A stretch of DNA of 8,541 nucleotides from Bacteriovoracaceae bacterium UBA4096 (GTDB lineage Bacteria > Bdellovibrionota > Bacteriovoracia > Bacteriovoracales > Bacteriovoracaceae), in the NCBI GenBank assembly GCA_002381945.1, contig DFXY01000021.1, forward strand, positions 1 through 8,541, written 5' to 3'. The notes beneath the pieces were generated by a model. The model was not told where the DNA came from. It worked only from the letters and a program-made list of their open reading frames with translations, and did not search any database. Shown here piece after piece: positions 1-5,736 of the stretch; position 1 is the first letter of the stretch; every line of letters begins with the position of its first letter. A program made the translations under genes and the position numbers.

Positions 1-43
1 CTTGACGCCTGTTACAGCATCAAAATTTTAATCGTTTATTAAG

Positions 44-55
44 TTGTCAAAGAGC
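44..55 (-). promoter_or_regulatory. boxA-like rRNA antitermination motif, predicted leader of a 23S rRNA gene
   Basis: Read on the minus strand this is GCTCTTTGACAA, a close match to the boxA element (E. coli TGCTCTTTAACAA) that loads the NusB/NusE antitermination complex on rRNA transcripts. It lies about 65 bases downstream of tRNA-Ala on the same strand, where the 16S-23S spacer boxA normally sits. The last bases before the window edge read GGCGTCAAG on this strand, which resembles the 5' end of many 23S rRNAs (GGTCAAG/GGTTAAG). The 23S gene itself is outside the window, so its presence is inferred. Confidence 0.7.
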
Positions 56-121
56 TTAGCGTTTTATCAGTTCTTTTTTTCTTCTGCAAGACTTTTTTTA
101 AGAAATCTTTAGAAGAAGTTT

Positions 122-197
122 TGGTGGAGATGACAGGGATCGAACCTGCGACCCGTAGCTTGCAAAGCTACTGCTCTCCCAGCTGAGCTACACCCCC
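122..197 (-). tRNA. tRNA-Ala (anticodon TGC)
   Basis: The minus strand gives a complete 76-base cloverleaf. The acceptor GGGGGTG pairs with CATCTCC and is followed by ACCA, so the CCA end is encoded. The G3:U70 wobble pair, the main identity element of alanyl-tRNA synthetase, is present. The D arm contains TAGCTCAGCTGGGAGAGC. The anticodon stem GTAGC/GCTAC closes the loop TTTGCAA with anticodon TGC (plus-strand positions 162-164), and the T arm contains GGTTCGATCC. It has its own promoter just upstream and a boxA-like motif downstream, so it is probably the first gene of a tRNA-Ala/23S rRNA transcript. No tRNA-Ile or 16S rRNA precedes it. Confidence 0.97.
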
Positions 198-220
198 AAA
201 ACTGCTAAATGCGAGAAGCC

Positions 221-249
221 AATCTAGTAGCTTTAAAACTTAAAGTCAA
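221..249 (-). promoter_or_regulatory. Sigma70-type promoter of tRNA-Ala and downstream rRNA
   Basis: On the minus strand the -35 is TTGACT (244-249), the spacer is exactly 17 bases, and the -10 is TAGATT (221-226). The discriminator GGCTTCTCGC is G+C-rich, as at stringently controlled rRNA and tRNA promoters. A/T tracts at about 255-285, just upstream of the -35, could act as an UP element; they also form an AT-only inverted repeat (TTATTTC 264-270, GAAATAA 281-287). Transcription would start near 214, leaving a short leader of about 16 bases before the tRNA. A complete promoter here implies that the tRNA is not an internal spacer gene of a 16S-led operon. Confidence 0.75.
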
Positions 250-277
250 CGGGGTTTTGTTTTTTATTTCATTTTTT

Positions 278-358
278 TTAGAAATAATTAAAAAGCTCAT
301 CATTATCGGAATTATTGATAACTACATTAACTAAACTTTTGGCCATATTTTCGATCAT
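278..358 (-). CDS. Candidate small protein of 26 residues
   Basis: A 26-codon ORF starts at ATG (358-356) and ends at TAA (280-278). It begins MIENMAKSLV and ends DNDELFNYF, with an acidic, aromatic C-terminus and no cysteine or recognised motif. The main support is the leader AGGTGAGTAAG directly before the ATG, which has a Shine-Dalgarno-like AGGTGA at good spacing. An in-frame TAG lies four codons upstream of the ATG, so it is not the tail of a longer frame. It lies between the start of the radical SAM gene at 415 and the tRNA-Ala promoter, and its 3' end overlaps the promoter's A/T tracts. I see no convincing promoter. It may be a real small protein or a chance ORF in AT-rich DNA. Confidence 0.25.
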   Translation of the reverse strand: MIENMAKSLVNVVINNSDNDELFNYF

Positions 359-377
359 CTTACTCACCTAAGAATCG

Positions 378-408
378 ATGACATCTACAGCAATAACAAT
401 GCTAATAT
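378..408 (+). promoter_or_regulatory. Possible promoter of the first radical SAM gene, perhaps leaderless
   Basis: ATGACA (378-383) matches the -35 consensus at five of six bases. Possible -10 hexamers are GCTAAT (401-406, 17-base spacer) or TAATAT (403-408, 19-base spacer), each four of six. Either would put the transcription start at about 413-415, on the ATG of the gene, which agrees with the missing Shine-Dalgarno sequence. The -10 matches are weak in AT-rich DNA, so this is tentative. Confidence 0.3.
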
Positions 409-414
409 GACTAT

Positions 415-1662
415 ATGGATAACAATTGTCAGAACAAAGCAATCTGCTTGGCACCTTGGACACATGCCTTTGTAGATCTCAATGGAATAAGAAGACTTTG
501 CAGCGAAAGCAGAGAAGAGCTTCAACCAAACTTAACAACGCTCGCTGAATACTGGAACAGCGGTTATGTAAAAAACATTCGGAAACAGATGTTGAACGGG
601 GAGATACCAGCAGCTTGTATCGATTGCCAAAAGAAGAAGGATTCACATAAGGATTATTTCTCGAAGAAGCTTTCTTCTAATCTGTTGTATGAGATAGAGC
701 GCAACACTATGGAAGACGGTTCAACAACCTTGAAGCCTCTTTCATATGATTATCGAATTTCCAATAAGTGCAATTTCAAATGTCGAAGTTGTAACGAAAT
801 CTTCTCAAGTTCTTGGGAACTAGAAAATAATCTTCATAATATTCCCTCTACCTACAAAATTAACGGAGAGGTCAAAGCCTTTCAAAAAGACATTCTTGAG
901 AAAGAGTTCGTCGAAGCAATCAAGGCTGGTGCTATTGAGGAAATTCATTGGACAGGTGGAGAGCCTCTGAAATGGGATCTTCACTGGCAAGTCATGCAAT
1001 TCCTTGTCGATAGTGAATTAGCAAAAAATGTATTTGTTAGGTATACCACGAATCTTTCTAATCTTGACTGGAAGGGCCGCAATCTCTTTGATGAGTACCT
1101 TGTCCACTTCAAAGGCTTTCAAATCAGGGCAAGCTTATACGCCACGGGAGATATTGGAGAATATTTAAGGACAGGCATGACCTGGGATAAGTGGGTATAT
1201 AATCTAGATTATGCTATTGCTAATACAAAGAAAGATAAGAATCAGGAAGTCTTGTTGGAAATACTATTCACGTTACCGGGCCTCTTTGATTTGCCTCAGA
1301 TCATCAAATTCGCAAGCCAGAGAGATTTGAAACTAGAATACAAGATTTATGAGGATTTAGAGAATCTGCCCTTAATGTCTCCTCTCTGCCTTCCTCGAGA
1401 TATTCTAGAACTACTCATTGATAATCATACTAAACTGCTGTTCCCTGAGGCTTCTGTAAACAATCTAAGAATCATTAAAGAATTGATAGCGTTGAAAAAG
1501 AAAAGAACCCTACAAGAAAGTTATCCTGACGAATGGCTGATGATACTAAAGAAAAGCAAAGAGCATTTATTGACATTGGAATCAAGAAATCCCAACCAGC
1601 TCGCCTTTTCACAAATAATAAAGACCAACGTCATGATTTCATCGTGGTGGGATGATATATAG
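415..1662 (+). CDS. Radical SAM protein with N-terminal twitch-like Cys region (paralogue 1)
   Basis: A predicted cytosolic Fe-S enzyme of 415 residues that would cleave S-adenosylmethionine to start radical chemistry on an unknown, probably peptide or protein, substrate. The radical SAM cluster motif CNFKCRSC is at 119-126 (CxxxCxxC) and the SAM-binding GGEP is at 181-184. Four cysteines precede the core: C11 (in CLAPW), C29, and C68/C71 (CxxC), an arrangement like an N-terminal twitch domain carrying an auxiliary cluster. EYLRTG (249-254) and a C-terminal YPDEW (370-374) recur in the second radical SAM protein as EYIRDG and FPEEF, so the two are paralogues. The start is the first ATG after an in-frame TAA (403-405) and must precede C11, but no Shine-Dalgarno sequence is seen. 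It stands alone: no PqqD gene is adjacent. Its stop is one base from the end of the convergent gene. Confidence 0.85.
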   Translation: MDNNCQNKAICLAPWTHAFVDLNGIRRLCSESREELQPNLTTLAEYWNSGYVKNIRKQMLNGEIPAACIDCQKKKDSHKDYFSKKLSSNLLYEIERNTMEDGSTTLKPLSYDYRISNKCNFKCRSCNEIFSSSWELENNLHNIPSTYKINGEVKAFQKDILEKEFVEAIKAGAIEEIHWTGGEPLKWDLHWQVMQFLVDSELAKNVFVRYTTNLSNLDWKGRNLFDEYLVHFKGFQIRASLYATGDIGEYLRTGMTWDKWVYNLDYAIANTKKDKNQEVLLEILFTLPGLFDLPQIIKFASQRDLKLEYKIYEDLENLPLMSPLCLPRDILELLIDNHTKLLFPEASVNNLRIIKELIALKKKRTLQESYPDEWLMILKKSKEHLLTLESRNPNQLAFSQIIKTNVMISSWWDDI

Positions 1663-1663
1663 C

Positions 1664-2284
1664 TTAATTATCTCGGATAAGGGTCGTGATAAGCTTATCA
1701 CTTTTAGAACAGCCATAATTAGAGAAGTCTGCAGAGTACGTTTCATAAAGTAGATATTGATCTTCTTTATAGTAGATTAAATGTGTGATCAAGTCTTCAG
1801 AGTCTAATGCTAAGTCACCAGTAGACTTCAAACCATCATCGTATTGAACAACACCTTTATTCTTAAATTTCAGTTTGCAATTTGACGGAATAAGGTCAAT
1901 CTTTTTGCTTCCACCTACAACGAACTTACCATCAGAGTTTTTTAGTATTTTTTCTCGTGAAAAGACATAGCAATCCTTGTTCCCGATTATCCTCGTAAGC
2001 TGACTGCCTTTTATAACGACCTTTCTATCAATCTTACCGTCATAATATAGAAGCTCCCTAATATCGTCTGGAAACTTATCTCTTGTATCCGGCAAAGGCT
2101 GGGTGTAGTCGAATTTCACCTTACCCTCCAGGCAACTAATGCTTTGAATTGAGTACGTGCCACCAGGCAAGGAGTCGATCGAGTTCCCTTGATATAAGAC
2201 TCCCTTATCCATTCGATGAAGAAGGTAACCGAAAAGGATAAAACAAGGCAGGTATATAAAGATGAATCTTTTTGTATTACTCAT
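1664..2284 (-). CDS. Hypothetical membrane-anchored protein, last gene of the pilin operon
   Basis: I do not recognise the family. The 206-residue product has a basic N-terminus (TKR) followed by a hydrophobic stretch at about 7-22, which is either a signal anchor or an uncleaved signal sequence. The remaining 180 or so residues are polar and beta-rich, with four cysteines at 51, 105, 136 and 192 that could form two disulfides if exported; a fifth (C14) is in the membrane segment. The ATG overlaps the stop of the upstream GT-C gene in an ATGA, so translation is probably coupled and the protein belongs to that operon. The leader has only a weak A-rich Shine-Dalgarno region. A periplasmic accessory role for the pilin or glycosyltransferase is an inference from position. 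Confidence 0.75.
   Translation of the reverse strand: MSNTKRFIFIYLPCFILFGYLLHRMDKGVLYQGNSIDSLPGGTYSIQSISCLEGKVKFDYTQPLPDTRDKFPDDIRELLYYDGKIDRKVVIKGSQLTRIIGNKDCYVFSREKILKNSDGKFVVGGSKKIDLIPSNCKLKFKNKGVVQYDDGLKSTGDLALDSEDLITHLIYYKEDQYLLYETYSADFSNYGCSKSDKLITTLIRDN
1686..1701 (+). terminator. Perfect 16-base palindrome, possible terminator of the radical SAM gene
   Basis: GTGATAAGCTTATCAC is a perfect palindrome, able to form a 6-bp stem with an AGCT loop, followed on the plus strand by TTTTAG. It lies 24 bases past the stop of the plus-strand radical SAM gene, inside the 3' end of the convergent minus-strand gene. The stem is A+T-rich and the T run has only four bases, so it would be a weak terminator; chance in coding sequence is possible. 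Confidence 0.3.
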
Positions 2285-4167
2285 TTCTTTTTTGATCTAC
2301 CTATCAGACTTTCCTTTTTTCTTAATTCTGCCATCTTTACTAGTTCTTCTATCTCTCGTGTCTCTTCTCCGTTTTTCTTTTTGTCTTCCAGAGCTTTTTT
2401 GAGATATGTAACTGCTTCAGAAAAATTTTCTCTATCTAATTCTCCGACCCCAATATTTATATATGAGGTAATACGGGCTTCCTGTTTAACACCTTTCAGC
2501 CTTAAGGATAATTCTTTCAACTTTTGGGATTCCGGATACCAAAAGGAAGAATATTCAATTAGCTTTTCAGCTTCATACCATTTATTGAGAGAAACAAAAT
2601 AATCAGCCATCGTCCACGCTAGTTCAGGAGTTACTTCGACTGCACGATCATTCACAATCTCTTTATAAAGTTTAACACCTTTTTCTTTATCATTTTCTTG
2701 CTTGAAAATCCTAAACATCTGGGCCAAGGGCTCAGCCCCTGATATTGGAAGAGTACGTTGACCAGCATTATTCTTGTATTGAGTGATTTTAAAAGCTTCT
2801 TTAAAGTGCTCTAGAGCAGCTTCATTCTTTTTTTCAGCACTTAAGGCTACCCCTAAAGACATGTGAAGAGGGTAACTCTTGTATCCGTTTTGCAAACTAG
2901 AATAAAGGAGACTAGTGCTTGATCTCCATTGATGTACTCTCTGCAAAGTAGAAATGGCAAAAAACAACAAATAGAAACTGGTTAAAGTGACGAAGACCTG
3001 CTGAGTTTTCAAAGATTGACAGCGCTTAGAGAGCATATACAAGAAGGCAAATAAGAGAGAAAGACCTATCGAGGGAAGATAAAGAAATCTATCTGCAATT
3101 GTTGAAATATTCTGGAAGGCGTATCCAATTAACCCTAGATTCACAGAAACTAATAATACTAACAACGATATAGAATAGTGAATGAATTGAAACTTTTTTG
3201 AGCGGTAGCTGAGTATCAGCCCCCAAATAAAGACGCCTGCCAAGAAGGCTTTGATTTTAGGCCACATTAAGCTTTGAGTTTCTAAAGCGACATTCCTAGG
3301 CGCCATCATGTAGTCAAAGGAGTAACCAAGCGGAAGGAAGGTTTTTTCAAGGTATCCAAACAATGCATTGAATGCAACTGCAATCCTGATATAAATAGGC
3401 TCCTCTGCACCATGGGCAACTTGAGGATTTACAGTTTTATGTATTACCACCGCGGCAATCAGTAATAAAATGTAAGCCCCGTTACGAAAAAAAATCTCTT
3501 TTGGTGTTTTCTTAAAAAGAGTTATATCAAGCCAAATATAAACTAGAGGAAGAGCAGCAATCGTTGGGTGCGTGAGCATACCAATAAGATAAATTGCAGG
3601 AGATAAAAATTCATAGCGGTCAGCCCCTTTCTCACTACCTTTTAGGTAGAATATGAAAGAAATCAATCCGAAGGTTGTGGCCAAAACTTCTTTTAAAGAC
3701 GAAGCCCAGACTACTGCTTCCACATGGACTGGGTGAAGAATGAAAACTAAAAACCCTAAAAGTGCGGCTTTCTGAAGTAAAGCATCTTCAGGATTATTTA
3801 CATGATTATTTCTAAGAAAAAGCTCGAGCAAGTATTTACACCAGACATAAACCAGAAAGCAATTTACTCCATGAAAGAAGATATTCAAGAAATGAAAGGG
3901 CAGGGTTTCCTCTACCCCGAAAATCATGCTAACTATTTGCCAAACATTGAAGATGATTGGAGTATTGGACAAAGACCAGTAATTAAGAATGCTAGAGAAG
4001 TCGGCTTTGATAACTTTGATGTTTTGAAAAATGAGGTCGCCATCATCAAAAATAAATTGATTGAAATATAGAGATGATCCAAAGAGCGCGAAGGCTGCAA
4101 GCAAGGCAAGAAGAAAGATGTGTTTTTTTTCTAGAACTATCTTCAACTTATTTAACCTCTGCCCCAC
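2281..4167 (-). CDS. Multi-pass GT-C (TMTC/PMT-like) glycosyltransferase with C-terminal TPRs
   Basis: A 628-residue inner-membrane protein. GT-C enzymes move a sugar from a lipid-phosphate donor to an acceptor on the outer face of the membrane. The first loop after TM1 (about 16-35) has the acidic DDGD at 41-44, where GT-C enzymes keep their catalytic acid. HPVHVEAVVW (145-154) and ADRFLYLPSIG (358-368) are typical of TMTC-type proteins. I count about ten hydrophobic segments up to residue 408, then a soluble region with TPR-like helices, clearest at 434-463, 514-545 and 566-597, and a Lys-rich tail. The frame overlaps the prepilin gene by 20 bases from a GTG start. A TTG at residue 8, just past the prepilin stop and 9 bases after AGAGG, is an equally good start. 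Pilin is the suggested acceptor, from context only. Confidence 0.8.
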   Translation of the reverse strand: MGQRLNKLKIVLEKKHIFLLALLAAFALFGSSLYFNQFIFDDGDLIFQNIKVIKADFSSILNYWSLSNTPIIFNVWQIVSMIFGVEETLPFHFLNIFFHGVNCFLVYVWCKYLLELFLRNNHVNNPEDALLQKAALLGFLVFILHPVHVEAVVWASSLKEVLATTFGLISFIFYLKGSEKGADRYEFLSPAIYLIGMLTHPTIAALPLVYIWLDITLFKKTPKEIFFRNGAYILLLIAAVVIHKTVNPQVAHGAEEPIYIRIAVAFNALFGYLEKTFLPLGYSFDYMMAPRNVALETQSLMWPKIKAFLAGVFIWGLILSYRSKKFQFIHYSISLLVLLVSVNLGLIGYAFQNISTIADRFLYLPSIGLSLLFAFLYMLSKRCQSLKTQQVFVTLTSFYLLFFAISTLQRVHQWRSSTSLLYSSLQNGYKSYPLHMSLGVALSAEKKNEAALEHFKEAFKITQYKNNAGQRTLPISGAEPLAQMFRIFKQENDKEKGVKLYKEIVNDRAVEVTPELAWTMADYFVSLNKWYEAEKLIEYSSFWYPESQKLKELSLRLKGVKQEARITSYINIGVGELDRENFSEAVTYLKKALEDKKKNGEETREIEELVKMAELRKKESLIGRSKKK

Positions 4168-5194
4168 AACATCTCAGGCGCCATGGTCCACCAGCCTGAT
4201 AAACACCGCCAACAAAGGTATTAGGAGGACAAATATTGCTATTAACCTCAACACATGTCGTAAGGGAAACCATCCATGAGGTGGCGCAACTCGCAAGATT
4301 AGTACCATTTAAACAGATTTGGCCTGTCACAAAAACTCTATCAGCTGCAGCATTACCTAAATATGAATGCCCATTTACAGTAAGTACATCAGTTATGGTG
4401 GCGTTACCACCTACAAACAAACTTTGCTGACCACTTACTGAATTTTGTGAGGTAATTTCAACATTTCCTCGAAAGATCGCTGCTCTATTTGTTAAAGGCC
4501 CGGGAGTCGCGTCTCGGTCTCTAATATCAAGGCCCCGACATAAACCATCGTCTATAACTCCACCCATCGATCTACATGCGGCTTCCACGTATTGGGCATC
4601 TTCCGTGTAACAACTTTCAATCCTACCCGCCCCATTAAGAAAGTATGTGAGATTAAAATCTCTGGACATGAGAAGAGTGCCAATCGTATTTTTCTGATTT
4701 ATTTCATCAAACTGACTAACTCCCTTTTTAAGCTGAGCGCGCACAGTTGCCGATCTTTTATTCCGAGGATTATAAGTTCCAGGATTATCAGGATCTTCGA
4801 CACTAACGACTTCATTCACAGTAGTGTCAAACTCACTAAATATTATCGCTTCAACAGTGATGTCCCCAAAAACTGAGCCGATGCCAATTACGATATTACC
4901 GTCATGATCTCTAATTCCTGCATTGTTGTTTGTAGCCGCTCCGTTAAGAGTAGGAGCAACATTTCGAAAAGTGAGTCTGCAAGCATCTTTATTTCGAATA
5001 GTTCCAGAAATTCGAGAAGCCAATTGAACACTGTCTAGCTGCTGATTCATTTGTTTGGTTGTTCGATTCATCATTTGACCTATCTTCATCACTCCTAGAC
5101 TCACTGTGCCAAGAATGCCAATTGCAATCATTATCTCAACTAAAGAGAAACCCTTCTGTTCATTTGAATTTTTTAGCTCATTTTGTGGCTTCAT
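4148..5194 (-). CDS. Type IV prepilin-like protein, long and Cys-rich at the C-terminus
   Basis: A 348-residue product with a class III (prepilin) signal: a 15-residue leader ending in KG, cleavage before F16 in G|FSLVEIMIAIGILG, and the mature Glu5 (E20) used in pilin assembly. Residues 16-38 form the hydrophobic helix that anchors and polymerises the subunit. A prepilin peptidase would cut and N-methylate it. It is about twice the length of a major pilin. Residues about 240-292 are Gly/Asn/Thr/Val-rich with beta-solenoid-like periodicity, and there are ten cysteines, six of them after residue 290, ending in a CC pair. This fits a minor or tip pilin better than the shaft subunit. The ATG has AGGT upstream at good spacing. 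It is the first gene of the three-gene minus-strand operon. Confidence 0.85.
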   Translation of the reverse strand: MKPQNELKNSNEQKGFSLVEIMIAIGILGTVSLGVMKIGQMMNRTTKQMNQQLDSVQLASRISGTIRNKDACRLTFRNVAPTLNGAATNNNAGIRDHDGNIVIGIGSVFGDITVEAIIFSEFDTTVNEVVSVEDPDNPGTYNPRNKRSATVRAQLKKGVSQFDEINQKNTIGTLLMSRDFNLTYFLNGAGRIESCYTEDAQYVEAACRSMGGVIDDGLCRGLDIRDRDATPGPLTNRAAIFRGNVEITSQNSVSGQQSLFVGGNATITDVLTVNGHSYLGNAAADRVFVTGQICLNGTNLASCATSWMVSLTTCVEVNSNICPPNTFVGGVYQAGGPWRLRCCGAEVK

Positions 5195-5222
5195 TAGTGA
5201 CCTAATAGAATAGATTTATTTG

Positions 5223-5250
5223 ATTTTATACCAAGGCTAAATAATGTCAT
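5223..5250 (-). promoter_or_regulatory. Sigma70-type promoter of the prepilin/GT-C operon
   Basis: On the minus strand, -35 ATGACA (5245-5250, five of six bases) and -10 TAAAAT (5223-5228, five of six) are separated by 16 bases. An overlapping TATAAA (5225-5230) offers an alternative -10. Transcription would start about 20-25 bases before the prepilin ATG, leaving room for its AGGT ribosome site. It is divergent from, and about 110 bases away from, the promoter of the PqqD-like gene. Confidence 0.6.
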
Positions 5251-5335
5251 AAGGGTAAAACCTTCCCCTCCCTAAGTACCTAAAATTAAAGGCGCCAGGG
5301 CCTTCTCGCAATTTTCGATCTGCTCTAACTGCCAT
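5237..5335 (-). CDS. Candidate 32-residue Arg/aromatic-rich small ORF
   Basis: A 32-codon ORF runs from ATG (5335-5333) to TAG (5239-5237) in the divergent intergenic region, starting MAVRADRKLREG and ending GRGRFYPYDII. It has a basic N-terminal half with a Gly-Pro-Gly turn and a Gly/Arg/aromatic-rich end. No Shine-Dalgarno sequence precedes the ATG. Its end overlaps the -35 of the prepilin promoter, so it would need its own transcript from further upstream. The composition is unusual for AT-rich spacer, and the position beside a PqqD-like/radical SAM pair made me consider a precursor peptide, but it lies on the opposite strand. Weakly supported. Confidence 0.15.
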   Translation of the reverse strand: MAVRADRKLREGPGAFNFRYLGRGRFYPYDII

Positions 5336-5361
5336 ATTAAGGAGACATCTCGGTAAGTTAT

Positions 5362-5390
5362 TTGAATTTGGCCCAAGACAGTCCTATAAT
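5362..5390 (+). promoter_or_regulatory. Sigma70-type promoter of the PqqD-like/radical SAM operon
   Basis: TTGAAT (5362-5367, four of six -35 bases) is separated by exactly 17 bases from a perfect -10, TATAAT (5385-5390). Transcription would start near 5397, about 27 bases before the ATG at 5424. AAAGGA (5411-5416) is the ribosome-binding site, at a 7-base spacing. Confidence 0.75.
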
Positions 5391-5423
5391 AATCCTTAAA
5401 TCAGCACCTCAAAGGAAACCGAA

Positions 5424-5726
5424 ATGACCATGACAAATGAGCTCCTCTCCCTGGAAGCAAGGGTTACCATTTCCGATGAAATTGTTGTTCGGGAGAATAA
5501 GGACGGGACTGTAATTGCCATGAAAATGGACGATGGAGACTTGTTCTACAAAATTGATGGGGCAGCGGCTAAAATCTTCAAAGATCTTAGAAAAAATAAA
5601 GACCTCAAGACTTCGATTCAGGAAGTTGCCGATTTTTACAAAATTGATCTGCTACCAGTACATACAGATGCTAGTAAATTCTTAAGACAGCTCCATACTC
5701 TCGGTTTCATATCGCTTAGCGAGTAG
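5424..5726 (+). CDS. PqqD-like (RRE-type) peptide-binding protein
   Basis: A 100-residue cytosolic protein with the PqqD-family pattern. The N-terminal beta segment is at about 12-42, with DGTVIAMKM then LFYKIDGAAAKIF (40-52), which corresponds to the family's 'y.ld..a..iw' motif. Helices follow, including IQEVADFY (65-72), and the C-terminal winged-helix signature is KFLRQLHTLGFI (85-96). PqqD-like domains (RiPP recognition elements) bind the leader of a precursor peptide and present it to a radical SAM partner. That role fits here: the radical SAM gene begins 10 bases after this stop, with its ribosome site overlapping the stop codon. The start ATG has AAAGGA at a 7-base spacing; a second ATG two codons later is possible. 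No cysteines are present, as expected for a binding rather than catalytic protein. Confidence 0.8.
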   Translation: MTMTNELLSLEARVTISDEIVVRENKDGTVIAMKMDDGDLFYKIDGAAAKIFKDLRKNKDLKTSIQEVADFYKIDLLPVHTDASKFLRQLHTLGFISLSE

Positions 5727-5736
5727 AGGGCCCCTA

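Noticed and set aside
70..121. AT-rich partial hairpin between tRNA-Ala and boxA (CTTCT...AGAAG with AAGA...TCTT)
   Set aside because: No T run follows on the transcribed strand and the stem has a mismatched internal loop, so it is not a terminator; at most an rRNA processing stem, which cannot be judged without the 23S flank.
122..414. tRNA-Ala as an integration site for a genomic island containing the radical SAM gene
   Set aside because: No integrase, no repeated tRNA 3' end is seen in the window, and the tRNA reads away from the genes into a probable rRNA unit.
2216..2602. 128-codon plus-strand frame
   Set aside because: Antisense to the TPR end of the GT-C gene and the start of the anchored protein gene; Ser/Phe-rich composition is typical of the reverse of Lys/Glu-rich coding.
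3802..4071. 89-codon plus-strand frame with protein-like composition
   Set aside because: It lies wholly antisense to the conserved N-terminal part of the GT-C protein (DDGD, TM1-TM4), has no ribosome site, and looks like a codon-bias shadow.
5339..5350. AAGGAG on the plus strand upstream of the PqqD promoter, possible ribosome site
   Set aside because: No ATG, GTG or TTG with an open frame follows at a usable distance.
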